From an uncultured Endomicrobiia bacterium (GTDB lineage: Bacteria; Elusimicrobiota; Endomicrobiia; DTEH01), in NCBI GenBank assembly GCA_937936785.1, contig CALDDQ010000004.1, forward strand, positions 1-64,000: a DNA stretch of 64,000 nt, written 5' to 3'. Below are positions 1-8,320 of the stretch, one piece after another (positions within the stretch are counted from its first letter, which is position 1; every line of letters starts with the position of its first letter). The position numbers were made by a program, and so were the translations under genes. The notes under the pieces are model-generated. The model was not told the origin of the DNA and searched no databases. It worked only from the letters and a program-made list of their open reading frames with translations.

Positions 1-1
1 T

Positions 2-172
2 ACAGGGACAGCAAAATTGCCTCAGGGAGTAGAAATGGTTATGCCTGGGGACAATGTTACTATGGAGATAGAGTTAATAACACCGATAGCGTTAGAAAAA
101 CAGTTTAGGTTTGCAATAAGAGAAGGTGGGCATACTGTAGGTGCTGGTGTTGTAACTGAAGTTATTGAATAA
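2..172 (+). CDS. tuf: Elongation factor Tu, C-terminal end (partial)
   Basis: Frame 2 reads [56 protein letters not shown], the EF-Tu domain III end. Confidence 0.96.
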   Translation, partial: TGTAKLPQGVEMVMPGDNVTMEIELITPIALEKQFRFAIREGGHTVGAGVVTEVIE

Positions 173-208
173 GTAAAAAATTAAATTTATAAAACTAAGG
201 AAAATTTT

Positions 209-364
209 ATGGCAGAAAGAGTAATTAACATGTTGCAGTGTACAACGTGCAAAAGTAAAAATTATTATTTTGCATCTGGTAAGAAAAAAGAAAATAAGTT
301 AGAGATAAAAAAATTTTGTCCAAAATGTAAGAAGCGTACAGTTCATAAATCAGGAAAAGTATAA
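209..364 (+). CDS. rpmG: 50S ribosomal protein L33
   Basis: MAERVINMLQCTTCKSKNYYFASGKKKENKLEIKKFCPKCKKRTVHKSGKV; four-Cys L33; not in the ORF track because it is short. Confidence 0.93.
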   Translation: MAERVINMLQCTTCKSKNYYFASGKKKENKLEIKKFCPKCKKRTVHKSGKV

Positions 365-410
365 TTTAATTTAACATAGTAATCGTATTTTAACAAATTA
401 AGTATAAGGT

Positions 411-481
411 GGGAGCGTCGGTTAATGGCAAACCACCGGTCTCCAAAACCGGAACTGTAGGTTCAACTCCTGCCGCTCCCG
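411..481 (+). tRNA. tRNA-Trp (anticodon CCA)
   Basis: GGGAGCG/CGCTCCC acceptor; CCGGT-CTCCAAA-ACCGG anticodon arm; GGTTCAACTCC T-arm; sits between rpmG and secE. Confidence 0.95.
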
Positions 482-522
482 TTTTGGCAGGAAAAAAGTG
501 AGAATAAATTTTAGGAGAAAAT

Positions 523-735
523 ATGTCCGGGACAAAAAATTTTTTAAGTCTTATAATAACTTTTGTTAAAGAATCATATGTGGAACTAAGAAAAGTTACA
601 TGGTTAAGTAGAAAAGAAGTAGTTGCTTCAACTATTGTGGTGATAATTTTAATAAGTATAGTTGCAGTATATGTTGGGATAGTAGATTTTCTATTATCAA
701 GATTGGTAGGGTTTTTGCTTGGAGGAAGAGTATGA
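523..735 (+). CDS. secE: Preprotein translocase subunit SecE
   Basis: 70 aa, FVKESYVELRKVTWLSRKEVVAST motif plus one TM; precedes nusG. Confidence 0.95.
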   Translation: MSGTKNFLSLIITFVKESYVELRKVTWLSRKEVVASTIVVIILISIVAVYVGIVDFLLSRLVGFLLGGRV

Positions 736-1334
736 TAGAAAACAACAATTCTGTTCAGAAAGAAATTGGTCCTACTACAGAACAGGTAGATGATGAGACA
801 TCAGCATGTGGGTGGTATATTGTTTATTGTCAAGTGGGTAAAGAAGTTATAATAAAAAATAGTTTGGAAGAAAAAATAAAAAATACTGTTGGTATGGAAC
901 AAAAAATTTTAGAAGTTTTGGTTCCTGAAGAAGAAGAAATACAAATTCGTAAAGGTAAAAAGTTAGTAGTAAAAAAAGCTCCATATAAAGGGTATATGTA
1001 CATTAAAATGGTAATGGAACCATCAACATATTGGTTTGTTAGAAGCACTGCTGGTATTAAAGGTTTTTTAGGTGGGCGTAATCCAGAACGTATGTCTGCC
1101 AAAGAAGTTTCTTCAATAAAATCTTTGTTAGAAAAATTGAAAGTAGCACAACCAAAGGTTGTTAAAAAATTTAATTTGGGAGATACCGTAAGAATTATTG
1201 AGGGACCGTTTAAACATTTTTCAGGTATGATAGAAGAAATTAACGATGAAAAGGCTAAAATAAAAATGGTAATAACAGTTTTTGGTCGTCCAACACCTGT
1301 CGAACTTGATTTTGGCCAGGTGGAAAAAATTTAA
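732..1334 (+). CDS. nusG: Transcription termination/antitermination protein NusG
   Basis: GWYIVYCQVGKE N-terminus and KOW domain GDTVRIIEGPFKHFSGMIEEI. Confidence 0.96.
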   Translation: MIENNNSVQKEIGPTTEQVDDETSACGWYIVYCQVGKEVIIKNSLEEKIKNTVGMEQKILEVLVPEEEEIQIRKGKKLVVKKAPYKGYMYIKMVMEPSTYWFVRSTAGIKGFLGGRNPERMSAKEVSSIKSLLEKLKVAQPKVVKKFNLGDTVRIIEGPFKHFSGMIEEINDEKAKIKMVITVFGRPTPVELDFGQVEKI

Positions 1335-1397
1335 TTATAATATTTTTATAGTAATAGTTAACTAAAATTTTAATTTTAAACGTGAGGACAAAAAATA

Positions 1398-1829
1398 ATG
1401 GCAAAAAAAGTTAAAGTACAGTTAAAATTACAAATTCCCGCTGGTGCAGCAAATCCTGCCCCTCCGGTAGGACCTGCGTTAGGTCAACATGGTGTTAACA
1501 TTATACAATTTTGTAACGATTTTAATGCAAAAACAAAAAATATGGAACAAGGGATGATAATACCTTTAGTAATGACTATTTATGAAGATAGAAGTTTTAC
1601 GTTTGTGCTAAAGACACCACCAGTTTCCGCATTGATAAAAAAAGTTGCTGGTATAGCAAAAGCTTCCGGGAAAGCTGGGAGTGAAACAATTGCTAAAATT
1701 ACAAAATCGCAAGTTACTGAAATTGCAAAAATGAAAATGGCGGACTTGAATACATCAACGTTAGATTCTGCAATAAAAATTGTTGAAGGCACAGCGCGTA
1801 GTATGGGAGTAGAAGTTGTAGAAAAATAA
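1398..1829 (+). CDS. rplK: 50S ribosomal protein L11
   Basis: [43 protein letters not shown]. Confidence 0.98.
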   Translation: MAKKVKVQLKLQIPAGAANPAPPVGPALGQHGVNIIQFCNDFNAKTKNMEQGMIIPLVMTIYEDRSFTFVLKTPPVSALIKKVAGIAKASGKAGSETIAKITKSQVTEIAKMKMADLNTSTLDSAIKIVEGTARSMGVEVVEK

Positions 1830-1869
1830 AATTGTGTTTTTTGTTTACATTGACTTGGAGGATAGGTAT

Positions 1870-2562
1870 ATGAGCAAAAGGATGCTTGAAGCAGAAAAAA
1901 AAGTTGAAAAGAATAGATTATATAAAGTTAAAGATGCTATTGAAATATTAAAAGAAGTTAAAAAAACTAAGTTTGATGAATCTATAGAATTACATGTCCA
2001 TTTAGGTATAGACCCGAAACAATCTACACAAATAGTTAGAAGTTCGTGTGTATTACCATATGGTACTGGAAAAACAAAAAAAGTTTGTGTATTAGCTAAA
2101 GGTGAAAAAGTCAAAGAAGCGGAATCCAGTGGAGCAGATTTTGTTGGTTCAGAAGATTTAATAGAAAAAATTTCAAAAGGGTGGTTAGATTTCGATATTT
2201 TAATTGCAACACCGGATATGATGAAAGATTTAGCAAAGTTAGGAAAAGTTTTAGGACCGAAAGGTTTGATGCCAAATCCTAAAGCTGGGACTGTAACTAA
2301 TGATTTAAAAAAAGTTGTTGAAGAAGTAAAAAAAGGTCGTATAGAATTTAGAAATGATGATTATGGTATAATTCATTGTGCAGTTGGAAAAATTTCTTTT
2401 GACACAGAAAAATTAGTTGAAAATATTAATGTTTTAATGGAAACAATAATTAAATTAAAACCTTCTCAAGCAAAGGGTGAATATCTCAAAAGTATTTTTA
2501 TAACTTCTACCATGGGTCCTAGCATAAAAATTGACCCGAGCGAATTTTTAAAAAAGAAATAA
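1870..2562 (+). CDS. rplA: 50S ribosomal protein L1
   Basis: GPKGLMPNPKAGTV signature; ATG at 1870 (MSKRMLEAEKK) preceded by GGAGGAT; the ORF track start at 1834 is probably too early. Confidence 0.96.
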   Translation: MSKRMLEAEKKVEKNRLYKVKDAIEILKEVKKTKFDESIELHVHLGIDPKQSTQIVRSSCVLPYGTGKTKKVCVLAKGEKVKEAESSGADFVGSEDLIEKISKGWLDFDILIATPDMMKDLAKLGKVLGPKGLMPNPKAGTVTNDLKKVVEEVKKGRIEFRNDDYGIIHCAVGKISFDTEKLVENINVLMETIIKLKPSQAKGEYLKSIFITSTMGPSIKIDPSEFLKKK

Positions 2563-2621
2563 TTTGTTCATCATTAGAATCCAGTATTTTTTTAACAAAT
2601 AGTGTTTTGAGGTAAATCAGT

Positions 2622-3200
2622 ATGAAAAAAGAACTTGAAAAATTATTACAACGTAGAACTTTTATTATAAAACCAGAAATACAGATAAAATATTTAATTA
2701 TAACAATAATTTTGATAGCATTGACAGGCATAGCAGTATTTTTTTATGTAAATCTTACGATAGCATCTTCTACAAAATTAGAAAATCTTACTTTGTCAGA
2801 TATTGCTATGATAAAAGATTTAATTTTTAAATCGATGGTATCAGTATTGAGTATAATAACTTTGATAGTTATTATTGAAGGAATTTTGTTTTTACACAAA
2901 CTCACCGGTCCACTTTTTGTAATAGAAAAGATGATGAAAATGATTTCAGAAGGAGACTTAACTTTACAGTTAAAGTTAAGAAAAGGAGATGAATTACATT
3001 CATTAGCAGAAGAGTTTCAAAATATGGTAAATAGTTTAAATAAAAACATACGAGAAGAAAAGATTGTTGTGGAAAACATTAAAAATCAGTTAAACGAAAT
3101 TATAGACGTATCAAAAAAAGGTCTTGATAAAGAATTTCAAGAAAAAATAGATTCTATACAACTTCAACTTTCTAAACTTTATTCTAAATATAAAATATGA
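2622..3200 (+). CDS. Two-TM membrane protein with HAMP domain and C-terminal coiled coil, no recognisable output domain
   Basis: Two hydrophobic segments, then HKLTGPLFVIEKMMKMISEGDLTLQLKLRKGDELHSLAEEFQNMVNSL. Confidence 0.8.
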   Translation: MKKELEKLLQRRTFIIKPEIQIKYLIITIILIALTGIAVFFYVNLTIASSTKLENLTLSDIAMIKDLIFKSMVSVLSIITLIVIIEGILFLHKLTGPLFVIEKMMKMISEGDLTLQLKLRKGDELHSLAEEFQNMVNSLNKNIREEKIVVENIKNQLNEIIDVSKKGLDKEFQEKIDSIQLQLSKLYSKYKI

Positions 3201-3988
3201 AAAATGTAGGTATAGTAGGTTGTGGTAATGTTGCGTCAGAAATTTTAAAATCTAATCTTTATGGTATAGAAAAAATTTTTTTATACGATATTGATGTAGA
3301 AAAGATGCATTTAATTCCAGAAATTTTCACTAAATATAAATTTATTTTTTGTAACTCAATTGATGAATTGATAGAAAAATCTGACATAATTATAGAATCT
3401 GCAAGCATCATTGCAGCAGAGAAAATATTGTCCAGGATAAAATCATTCCCCAAAAAAGAATTTTTAATTCTTTCCGTTGGTGGATTGGTAAAAAAATTTA
3501 ATATGTATCAATACTTGATAAACAAAAATTATAAAATTCACGTACCATCTGGAGCGATAGCTGGGACAGATGCGTTAGAAGCAGTTAAAAATGTTGAAAT
3601 CAAAAGAATAAAGTTAAAAACTACAAAACCAACAAATTCATTATTATCTGCGACATATTTTAAAACAAACAAAAAATTGTATAATAAGATGTTAAAAGAA
3701 AAAACATTAAATATTTTTACGGGGAATGTCTTTGATGCAATAAAATTTTTTCCACAAAACATTAACGTAGCAGCAACTTTGGCAGTAATTTCCGGTAAAC
3801 CAAAAAAAGTGGAAGTAGAAATTTATGCAAAAAAAAATTTAAACAAGAATATTCATGAGATAGAAATCATATCTTCAGCAGGAAAAGTTTATACTAGAAC
3901 AGAAAACATTCCTTCATTAAACAATCCAAAGACAAGTTATCTTGCTGCGTTATCTTTGATATCAAGCTTAAAAAAAATTCTTCTATAA
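3197..3988 (+). CDS. nadX: Aspartate dehydrogenase (NAD biosynthesis)
   Basis: Rossmann GIVGCGNVAS; VPSGAIAGTDAL; NINVAATLA; overall NadX-like layout. Confidence 0.85.
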   Translation: MKNVGIVGCGNVASEILKSNLYGIEKIFLYDIDVEKMHLIPEIFTKYKFIFCNSIDELIEKSDIIIESASIIAAEKILSRIKSFPKKEFLILSVGGLVKKFNMYQYLINKNYKIHVPSGAIAGTDALEAVKNVEIKRIKLKTTKPTNSLLSATYFKTNKKLYNKMLKEKTLNIFTGNVFDAIKFFPQNINVAATLAVISGKPKKVEVEIYAKKNLNKNIHEIEIISSAGKVYTRTENIPSLNNPKTSYLAALSLISSLKKILL

Positions 3989-4016
3989 GAAATAATATAG
4001 TAATAGATTTAAAAAT

Positions 4017-4724
4017 TTATTTTTCTTCCAGATATGGTTTAAAAAAACGTTCAAGTTCTTCCCAAATATATTTATCAATAGAAAAAAGTACAGACTCTGC
4101 AAAACAGTTTAAAATAATTATCGCGTTAGTATTAGCATCATGTTGTACAATGGATGCTAAACGTTTACAAAAATATTCATTAACTTTTTTTATATCAGCA
4201 TAAATTTTTACAAGATTGTTCATATTCCAGTCAGGTTGTTTATTTTTAATATATAACAAATATTGTGCTAACAAATACATTGACATCATACGAAACTTAG
4301 TTTCTTCCAAAGTAGCAAAAGGTAGATGAAATCTAACCATAGGTTTTATTTTTTCCATTATAGGACAACCACTTGTTGTCATATAGATACCAATTAATGA
4401 ACTTAGCCCCTTCTGAAGAGAAGTTTTTTTGTGATAATTTCTTGTTTTTGTTTCCACATAAATATCTAATTCTTCATAAGAGAGAGAATTTTTAAAAAAA
4501 TCTATCGGTTCAACTAAATTTTTTGCAATTGGACAATATTGTACTACTTTTTCGTTTAAATAACAGTGAGGACATTTTTGGTTATTTAACAAAGTCCATT
4601 GTGGATAAGTATCTTTTTCTTCCTGGATTAAATATAATGTTTCTTCATCAATTGTAAGTTTAAAAATTTTTTCTAAACCTTTATTGAAACGAAATTTATA
4701 TATAAAATCTATTGTTTTTATCAT
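4017..4724 (-). CDS. Conserved uncharacterised protein with Cys-rich N-terminus (resembles the DUF6901-type family from memory)
   Basis: CPHCYLNEKVVQYCPIA, SSLIGIYMTTSGCP, RFHLPFATLEETKFRMMSMYLLAQY, DANTNA motifs. Confidence 0.6.
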   Translation of the reverse strand: MIKTIDFIYKFRFNKGLEKIFKLTIDEETLYLIQEEKDTYPQWTLLNNQKCPHCYLNEKVVQYCPIAKNLVEPIDFFKNSLSYEELDIYVETKTRNYHKKTSLQKGLSSLIGIYMTTSGCPIMEKIKPMVRFHLPFATLEETKFRMMSMYLLAQYLLYIKNKQPDWNMNNLVKIYADIKKVNEYFCKRLASIVQHDANTNAIIILNCFAESVLFSIDKYIWEELERFFKPYLEEK

Positions 4725-4747
4725 TTTTTATAGATGACAAAAAAAAC

Positions 4748-4818
4748 CTGCCGGGCCTGGACTCGAACCAGGAACAGATGGTCCAGAGCCATCGGTGTTA
4801 CCATTACACTACCCGGCA
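4748..4818 (-). tRNA. tRNA-Gln (anticodon CTG)
   Basis: Reverse complement TGCCGGG...CCCGGCA acceptor; GATGG-CTCTGGA-CCATC anticodon arm; GGTTCGAGTCC T-loop. Confidence 0.93.
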
Positions 4819-4826
4819 ATATAAAA

Positions 4827-5087
4827 TCATTTTTTATTTTTTACTTCCTCGGCATAGTTTAATTCTAAATCTGATATTGTAGAAATTATTAATCTGTCTT
4901 CTTCATCAGAAAGATTATTTTGAGTTTTTTCTTTCAACATTCGTAACATTTCAATACCAAGTTTTGCTTCTTCAAGGTTCATTTCTGTTTTATTTGTTAT
5001 TGGATTAGGAATTTTTCCTAAATGTATCCAACAGTTTGATGCCAGGTAAGAAACTAATATTACAAAATTTTCATTTGTTTGTGGCAT
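4827..5087 (-). CDS. DUF1844-family small protein
   Basis: 86 aa: NFVILVSYLASNCWIHLGKIPNPITNKTEMNLEEAKLGIEMLRMLKEKT. Confidence 0.8.
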   Translation of the reverse strand: MPQTNENFVILVSYLASNCWIHLGKIPNPITNKTEMNLEEAKLGIEMLRMLKEKTQNNLSDEEDRLIISTISDLELNYAEEVKNKK

Positions 5088-5090
5088 AAA

Positions 5091-6584
5091 TTACTCCTTT
5101 AAAAATTTTTTTAATGAGATTTTAATTCTATTTAACACTTTATCTTTACCTAAAAGCACCAACAAATCAAACAATCCTGGTCCTTGAGTTCTGCCCGAGA
5201 CAGCAACTCTTAATGGATGAAAAACTTCAGAAGTTTTTAAATCATTTTTTTCACAAAAGTTTCTTATTATATTTTCCAAATTTAGTTTATCAAAATTTTG
5301 TTCGTTTTTTAATATTTCAAATAATTGAACTAAAATTTGTTTTTGTTTTTCTGTAGAAAGAAATTTTTTTATTGCTTGTTCATTATATTTTATATTATCA
5401 TCTGGATAGAAAAAATATTCTATAAGTTCAGGAATTTCTTTAAGCAGCTTAATTTTTTCTTGTTCTATGGCTATGAGTTGTTTTATGTAATCTTTATTTT
5501 GTAAACTAATTTTTGCACATTCTAAAAATGGTTTTGCATAAAAAAACAATTTTTCTAATTCGGATTTTCTTATATATTCTCCGTTCATCCATAAAAGTTT
5601 TTGTTTATCAAACACAGCAGGCGATTGTGAACAACGATTTAAAGTAAATTTTTCAATCAGTTCTTCTTTAGTAAAAAATTGTTGACTATTTTCAGTAGAC
5701 CAACCTAGTAGTGAAACATAATTTAATATTGCCTCAGGCAAGTATCCTTCTCGTTTATAATCTTCAACAGCAACATCACCACTACGTTTGCTGAGTTTAC
5801 TTTTGTCTGGATTTAGTAGTAGTGGTAGATGTGCAAACGTAGGTATTTCCCAGCCAAAATATTGATATAACAAAACATGTTTTGGTGTAGAAGACAGCCA
5901 TTCTTCACCGCGAATAACATGTGTTATTTCCATAAGATGGTCATCAACAACATTTGCAAGATGATATGTTGGAAACTTGTCAGTTTTTAACAAAATTTGG
6001 TCATCAATAAGTGTCCCCTGAAACACAACTTTTCCACGGACAATATCTTCAAACTTTATATCTTCATCTGGGATTTTCATCCTTACTGTGAAAGGTTTTT
6101 CTTTTGCTAAGATGTCTGATTCTTTTTTAGAAATATTTCTACAAAATCGGTCATATTTAGGAGGTTGTTTGTTTAACATTTGTTGTTTGCGGACAAAGTC
6201 TAACCGTTCTGCAGAACAAAAACATCTATATGCATAACCTTTCTCTAAAAGTTCATCAGTATATTTTTGATAAATTTCTAACCTTTGTGATTGTATATAA
6301 GGTGCAAAAGAACCTTTTTGAAAAATTTTTCCTGAATTATCCATAAAAGGTCCTTCATCATATTCTATCCCAACCCAGTTTAATATTGAGATTAAATTTT
6401 CAACCGCACCTTCAACATATCTTGTTCTGTCAGTATCTTCTATACGCAAGATAAAAGATCCATTATTATGTCGGGCAAATAAGTAGTTAAACAAAGCAGT
6501 TCTTAACCCCCCAATATGTAAATATCCTGTTGGCGATGGTGCAAATCTTACACGTATTGTGGTTTTTGAATTAATTGTGTTCAT
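5091..6584 (-). CDS. gltX: Glutamate--tRNA ligase
   Basis: RFAPSPTGYLHIGGLRTALFNYLFAR and KLSKRSGDVAV signatures. Confidence 0.97.
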   Translation of the reverse strand: MNTINSKTTIRVRFAPSPTGYLHIGGLRTALFNYLFARHNNGSFILRIEDTDRTRYVEGAVENLISILNWVGIEYDEGPFMDNSGKIFQKGSFAPYIQSQRLEIYQKYTDELLEKGYAYRCFCSAERLDFVRKQQMLNKQPPKYDRFCRNISKKESDILAKEKPFTVRMKIPDEDIKFEDIVRGKVVFQGTLIDDQILLKTDKFPTYHLANVVDDHLMEITHVIRGEEWLSSTPKHVLLYQYFGWEIPTFAHLPLLLNPDKSKLSKRSGDVAVEDYKREGYLPEAILNYVSLLGWSTENSQQFFTKEELIEKFTLNRCSQSPAVFDKQKLLWMNGEYIRKSELEKLFFYAKPFLECAKISLQNKDYIKQLIAIEQEKIKLLKEIPELIEYFFYPDDNIKYNEQAIKKFLSTEKQKQILVQLFEILKNEQNFDKLNLENIIRNFCEKNDLKTSEVFHPLRVAVSGRTQGPGLFDLLVLLGKDKVLNRIKISLKKFLKE

Positions 6585-6607
6585 TAAAGTTTACTCAGGT
6601 TATTTAA

Positions 6608-7540
6608 TTAATATACTACCTTGTTTAAAGGGTATTCTATGATACCTTCAGCACCAAACTTTTTTAATTTTGGAATAATTTGTTTAACCTTTTTTTCTTC
6701 TAAAATAACTTCTAATGCAACCCATTTTTTATCTGACAAAGTTGATATAGTAGGTTTTTTTAATGCAGGTAATAGTTGTTCAATTTTTGTTAAGTTATTT
6801 TTTAATATGTTCATTTTAAGCCCTACCATACCCTCTGCATTTAATGCTCCTTGTAGAAGTAAAGATATGTTTTCAATTTTTTCTTTTTTCCAAACATCTT
6901 GATAAGATTTTGTATTAGCGATAAATCTGGTAGTAGAGACTAGAATTTCATCAATAATTTTTAACTTATTTGCTCGTAGAGATCTGCCTGTTTCAGTTAG
7001 TTCAACAATTGCATCAACTAAATCAGGAACTTTAACTTCTGTTGCTCCCCAGGAAAATTCTACCTCAACATTAATCTTTTTTGACTTAAAAAATTTTTTT
7101 ACATAATTTACGAGTTCTGTTGCGATACGTTTTCCTTTCAGTTGTGATATAGAGTTAATTTTAGAGTTTTCATGGACTGCAACTACCCATTTTACAGGAC
7201 GAAAACCTGATTTTGAATAAAGAAGTTCACAAACCTGTTTAACTTTTGCGTTGTTTTCTAATATCCAGTCATAACCGGTAATTCCGCAATCAAAAGTTCC
7301 ATTTTCAACATATTTTGGCATTTCTTGTGCACGAACAAGTGTTATTTCCAATTCTTCATCATCACAATAGGGTTTATATTGTCTGTTTTCGGTATAAATC
7401 CGAAAACCAGCTTTTTTGAACAGTTCAAAAGTATTTTCTTGTAAACTACCTTTTGGTAGACCTAATTTAAGTTTTTTTAAAACTCGTTTTTCAGAAATTT
7501 GTTTTTCTAAAACTTGTTTTTTTACATTTTGTTTTTTCAT
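6608..7540 (-). CDS. hisG: ATP phosphoribosyltransferase, long form with C-terminal regulatory-like domain
   Basis: KLGLPKGSLQENTFELFKKAGF; ELTETGRSLRANKLKIIDEI; C-terminal HisG_C-like domain; N-terminal repetitive extension. Confidence 0.93.
   Translation of the reverse strand: MKKQNVKKQVLEKQISEKRVLKKLKLGLPKGSLQENTFELFKKAGFRIYTENRQYKPYCDDEELEITLVRAQEMPKYVENGTFDCGITGYDWILENNAKVKQVCELLYSKSGFRPVKWVVAVHENSKINSISQLKGKRIATELVNYVKKFFKSKKINVEVEFSWGATEVKVPDLVDAIVELTETGRSLRANKLKIIDEILVSTTRFIANTKSYQDVWKKEKIENISLLLQGALNAEGMVGLKMNILKNNLTKIEQLLPALKKPTISTLSDKKWVALEVILEEKKVKQIIPKLKKFGAEGIIEYPLNKVVY
7480..7539 (-). repeat. Four degenerate 15-bp tandem repeats encoding the HisG N-terminal extension
   Basis: AAACTCGTTTTTCAG / AAATTTGTTTTTCTA / AAACTTGTTTTTTTA / CATTTTGTTTTTTCA on the + strand. 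Confidence 0.7.
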
Positions 7541-7550
7541 TATTTTTTCT

Positions 7551-8003
7551 CTAATTATATTTAAAATTTAATTTAACAATATCTCCAACACAAATTTTTC
7601 CTCCGGATAAAACTTTTGCAAAAATTCCAAATTTTGGCATAATACAACTTCCGGCAATTTTTTTAATTTCACATTTAGAATGACATCTTTTACCAATAGC
7701 AATAATTTTTAGTTTTATTTTATTGTTAATAGTAAGAATGTTTCCTATGGTAACTTTTTTTAACGAAATATTTTTTAACGAAATATTTTCAGCAAAAATA
7801 CCATATTTAAGAACAATTTTAGTTTTAAGTTTTTTTTGCCATTTTTCAACATCATCCCAAGATAACAAACTCAAAGGACGTTTTGTTTTATAATGAACAT
7901 CACCAACAATTCCGCAGTTTTTTTTTAAAATAGCAGTTTTTATTGGTACTTTTTTTGTACCAGTATTTTTACTTATATTTATAGAAACAATTTTTCCTAT
8001 CAC
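7551..8003 (-). CDS. MOSC domain-containing protein
   Basis: GDVHYKTKRPLSLLSWDDVEKW, GIFAENISL, CHSKCEI, IMPKFGIFAKVLSGGKICVGD. Confidence 0.85.
   Translation of the reverse strand: MIGKIVSINISKNTGTKKVPIKTAILKKNCGIVGDVHYKTKRPLSLLSWDDVEKWQKKLKTKIVLKYGIFAENISLKNISLKKVTIGNILTINNKIKLKIIAIGKRCHSKCEIKKIAGSCIMPKFGIFAKVLSGGKICVGDIVKLNFKYN
7756..7785 (-). repeat. Perfect 15-bp tandem duplication inside the MOSC gene
   Basis: (TTTTTTAACGAAATA)x2, encodes NISLKNISLK. Confidence 0.85.
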
Positions 8004-8200
8004 AATTCGTTATATACTAAAAAAAAAAAAATAATGCAATTACTATCATATAAAATTGTATAAAAATAATGTTTTTTTGCATTCATGGGGGGGTAATATT
8101 TTGCCATTTTTTTTACTCAGGTTTTTATTAAAACGTACAATTTTTTCGTCGTGGTTAGATTCTTTATCTAATTTAGTAATTAATGGTTAAACTAAATAGG

Positions 8201-8229
8201 TTGACAAAAAGTTAAAATGTGTGTATAAT
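8201..8229 (+). promoter_or_regulatory. Consensus sigma70-type promoter of the pseudopilin operon
   Basis: TTGACA (8201-8206), 17-nt spacer, TATAAT (8224-8229). Confidence 0.85.
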
Positions 8230-8236
8230 AATAAAT

Positions 8237-8280
8237 AGATTAAGGATAAGTTATTTAATTTTAGGTTTAATGCTTAATCT
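8237..8280 (+). promoter_or_regulatory. Possible 5' UTR stem-loop starting at the predicted transcription start
   Basis: AGATTAAG (8237-8244) and CTTAATCT (8273-8280), perfect 8-bp inverted repeat. Confidence 0.45.
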
Positions 8281-8320
8281 GGTTTAATAAAAAACACAGA
8301 AGTTTTTTAATATAAAAACA

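Noticed and set aside
1834-1869. N-terminal extension of rplA in the ORF track
   Set aside because: The ATG at 1870 has a clear SD (GGAGGAT) and matches the L1 N-terminus; the extension is upstream leader.
7480-7540. CRISPR-like short repeats
   Set aside because: 15-bp degenerate head-to-tail units inside hisG, no spacers and no cas genes in the window.
8019-8031. A13 homopolymer upstream of the MOSC gene
   Set aside because: Expected by chance in very AT-rich intergenic DNA and not within a coding frame.
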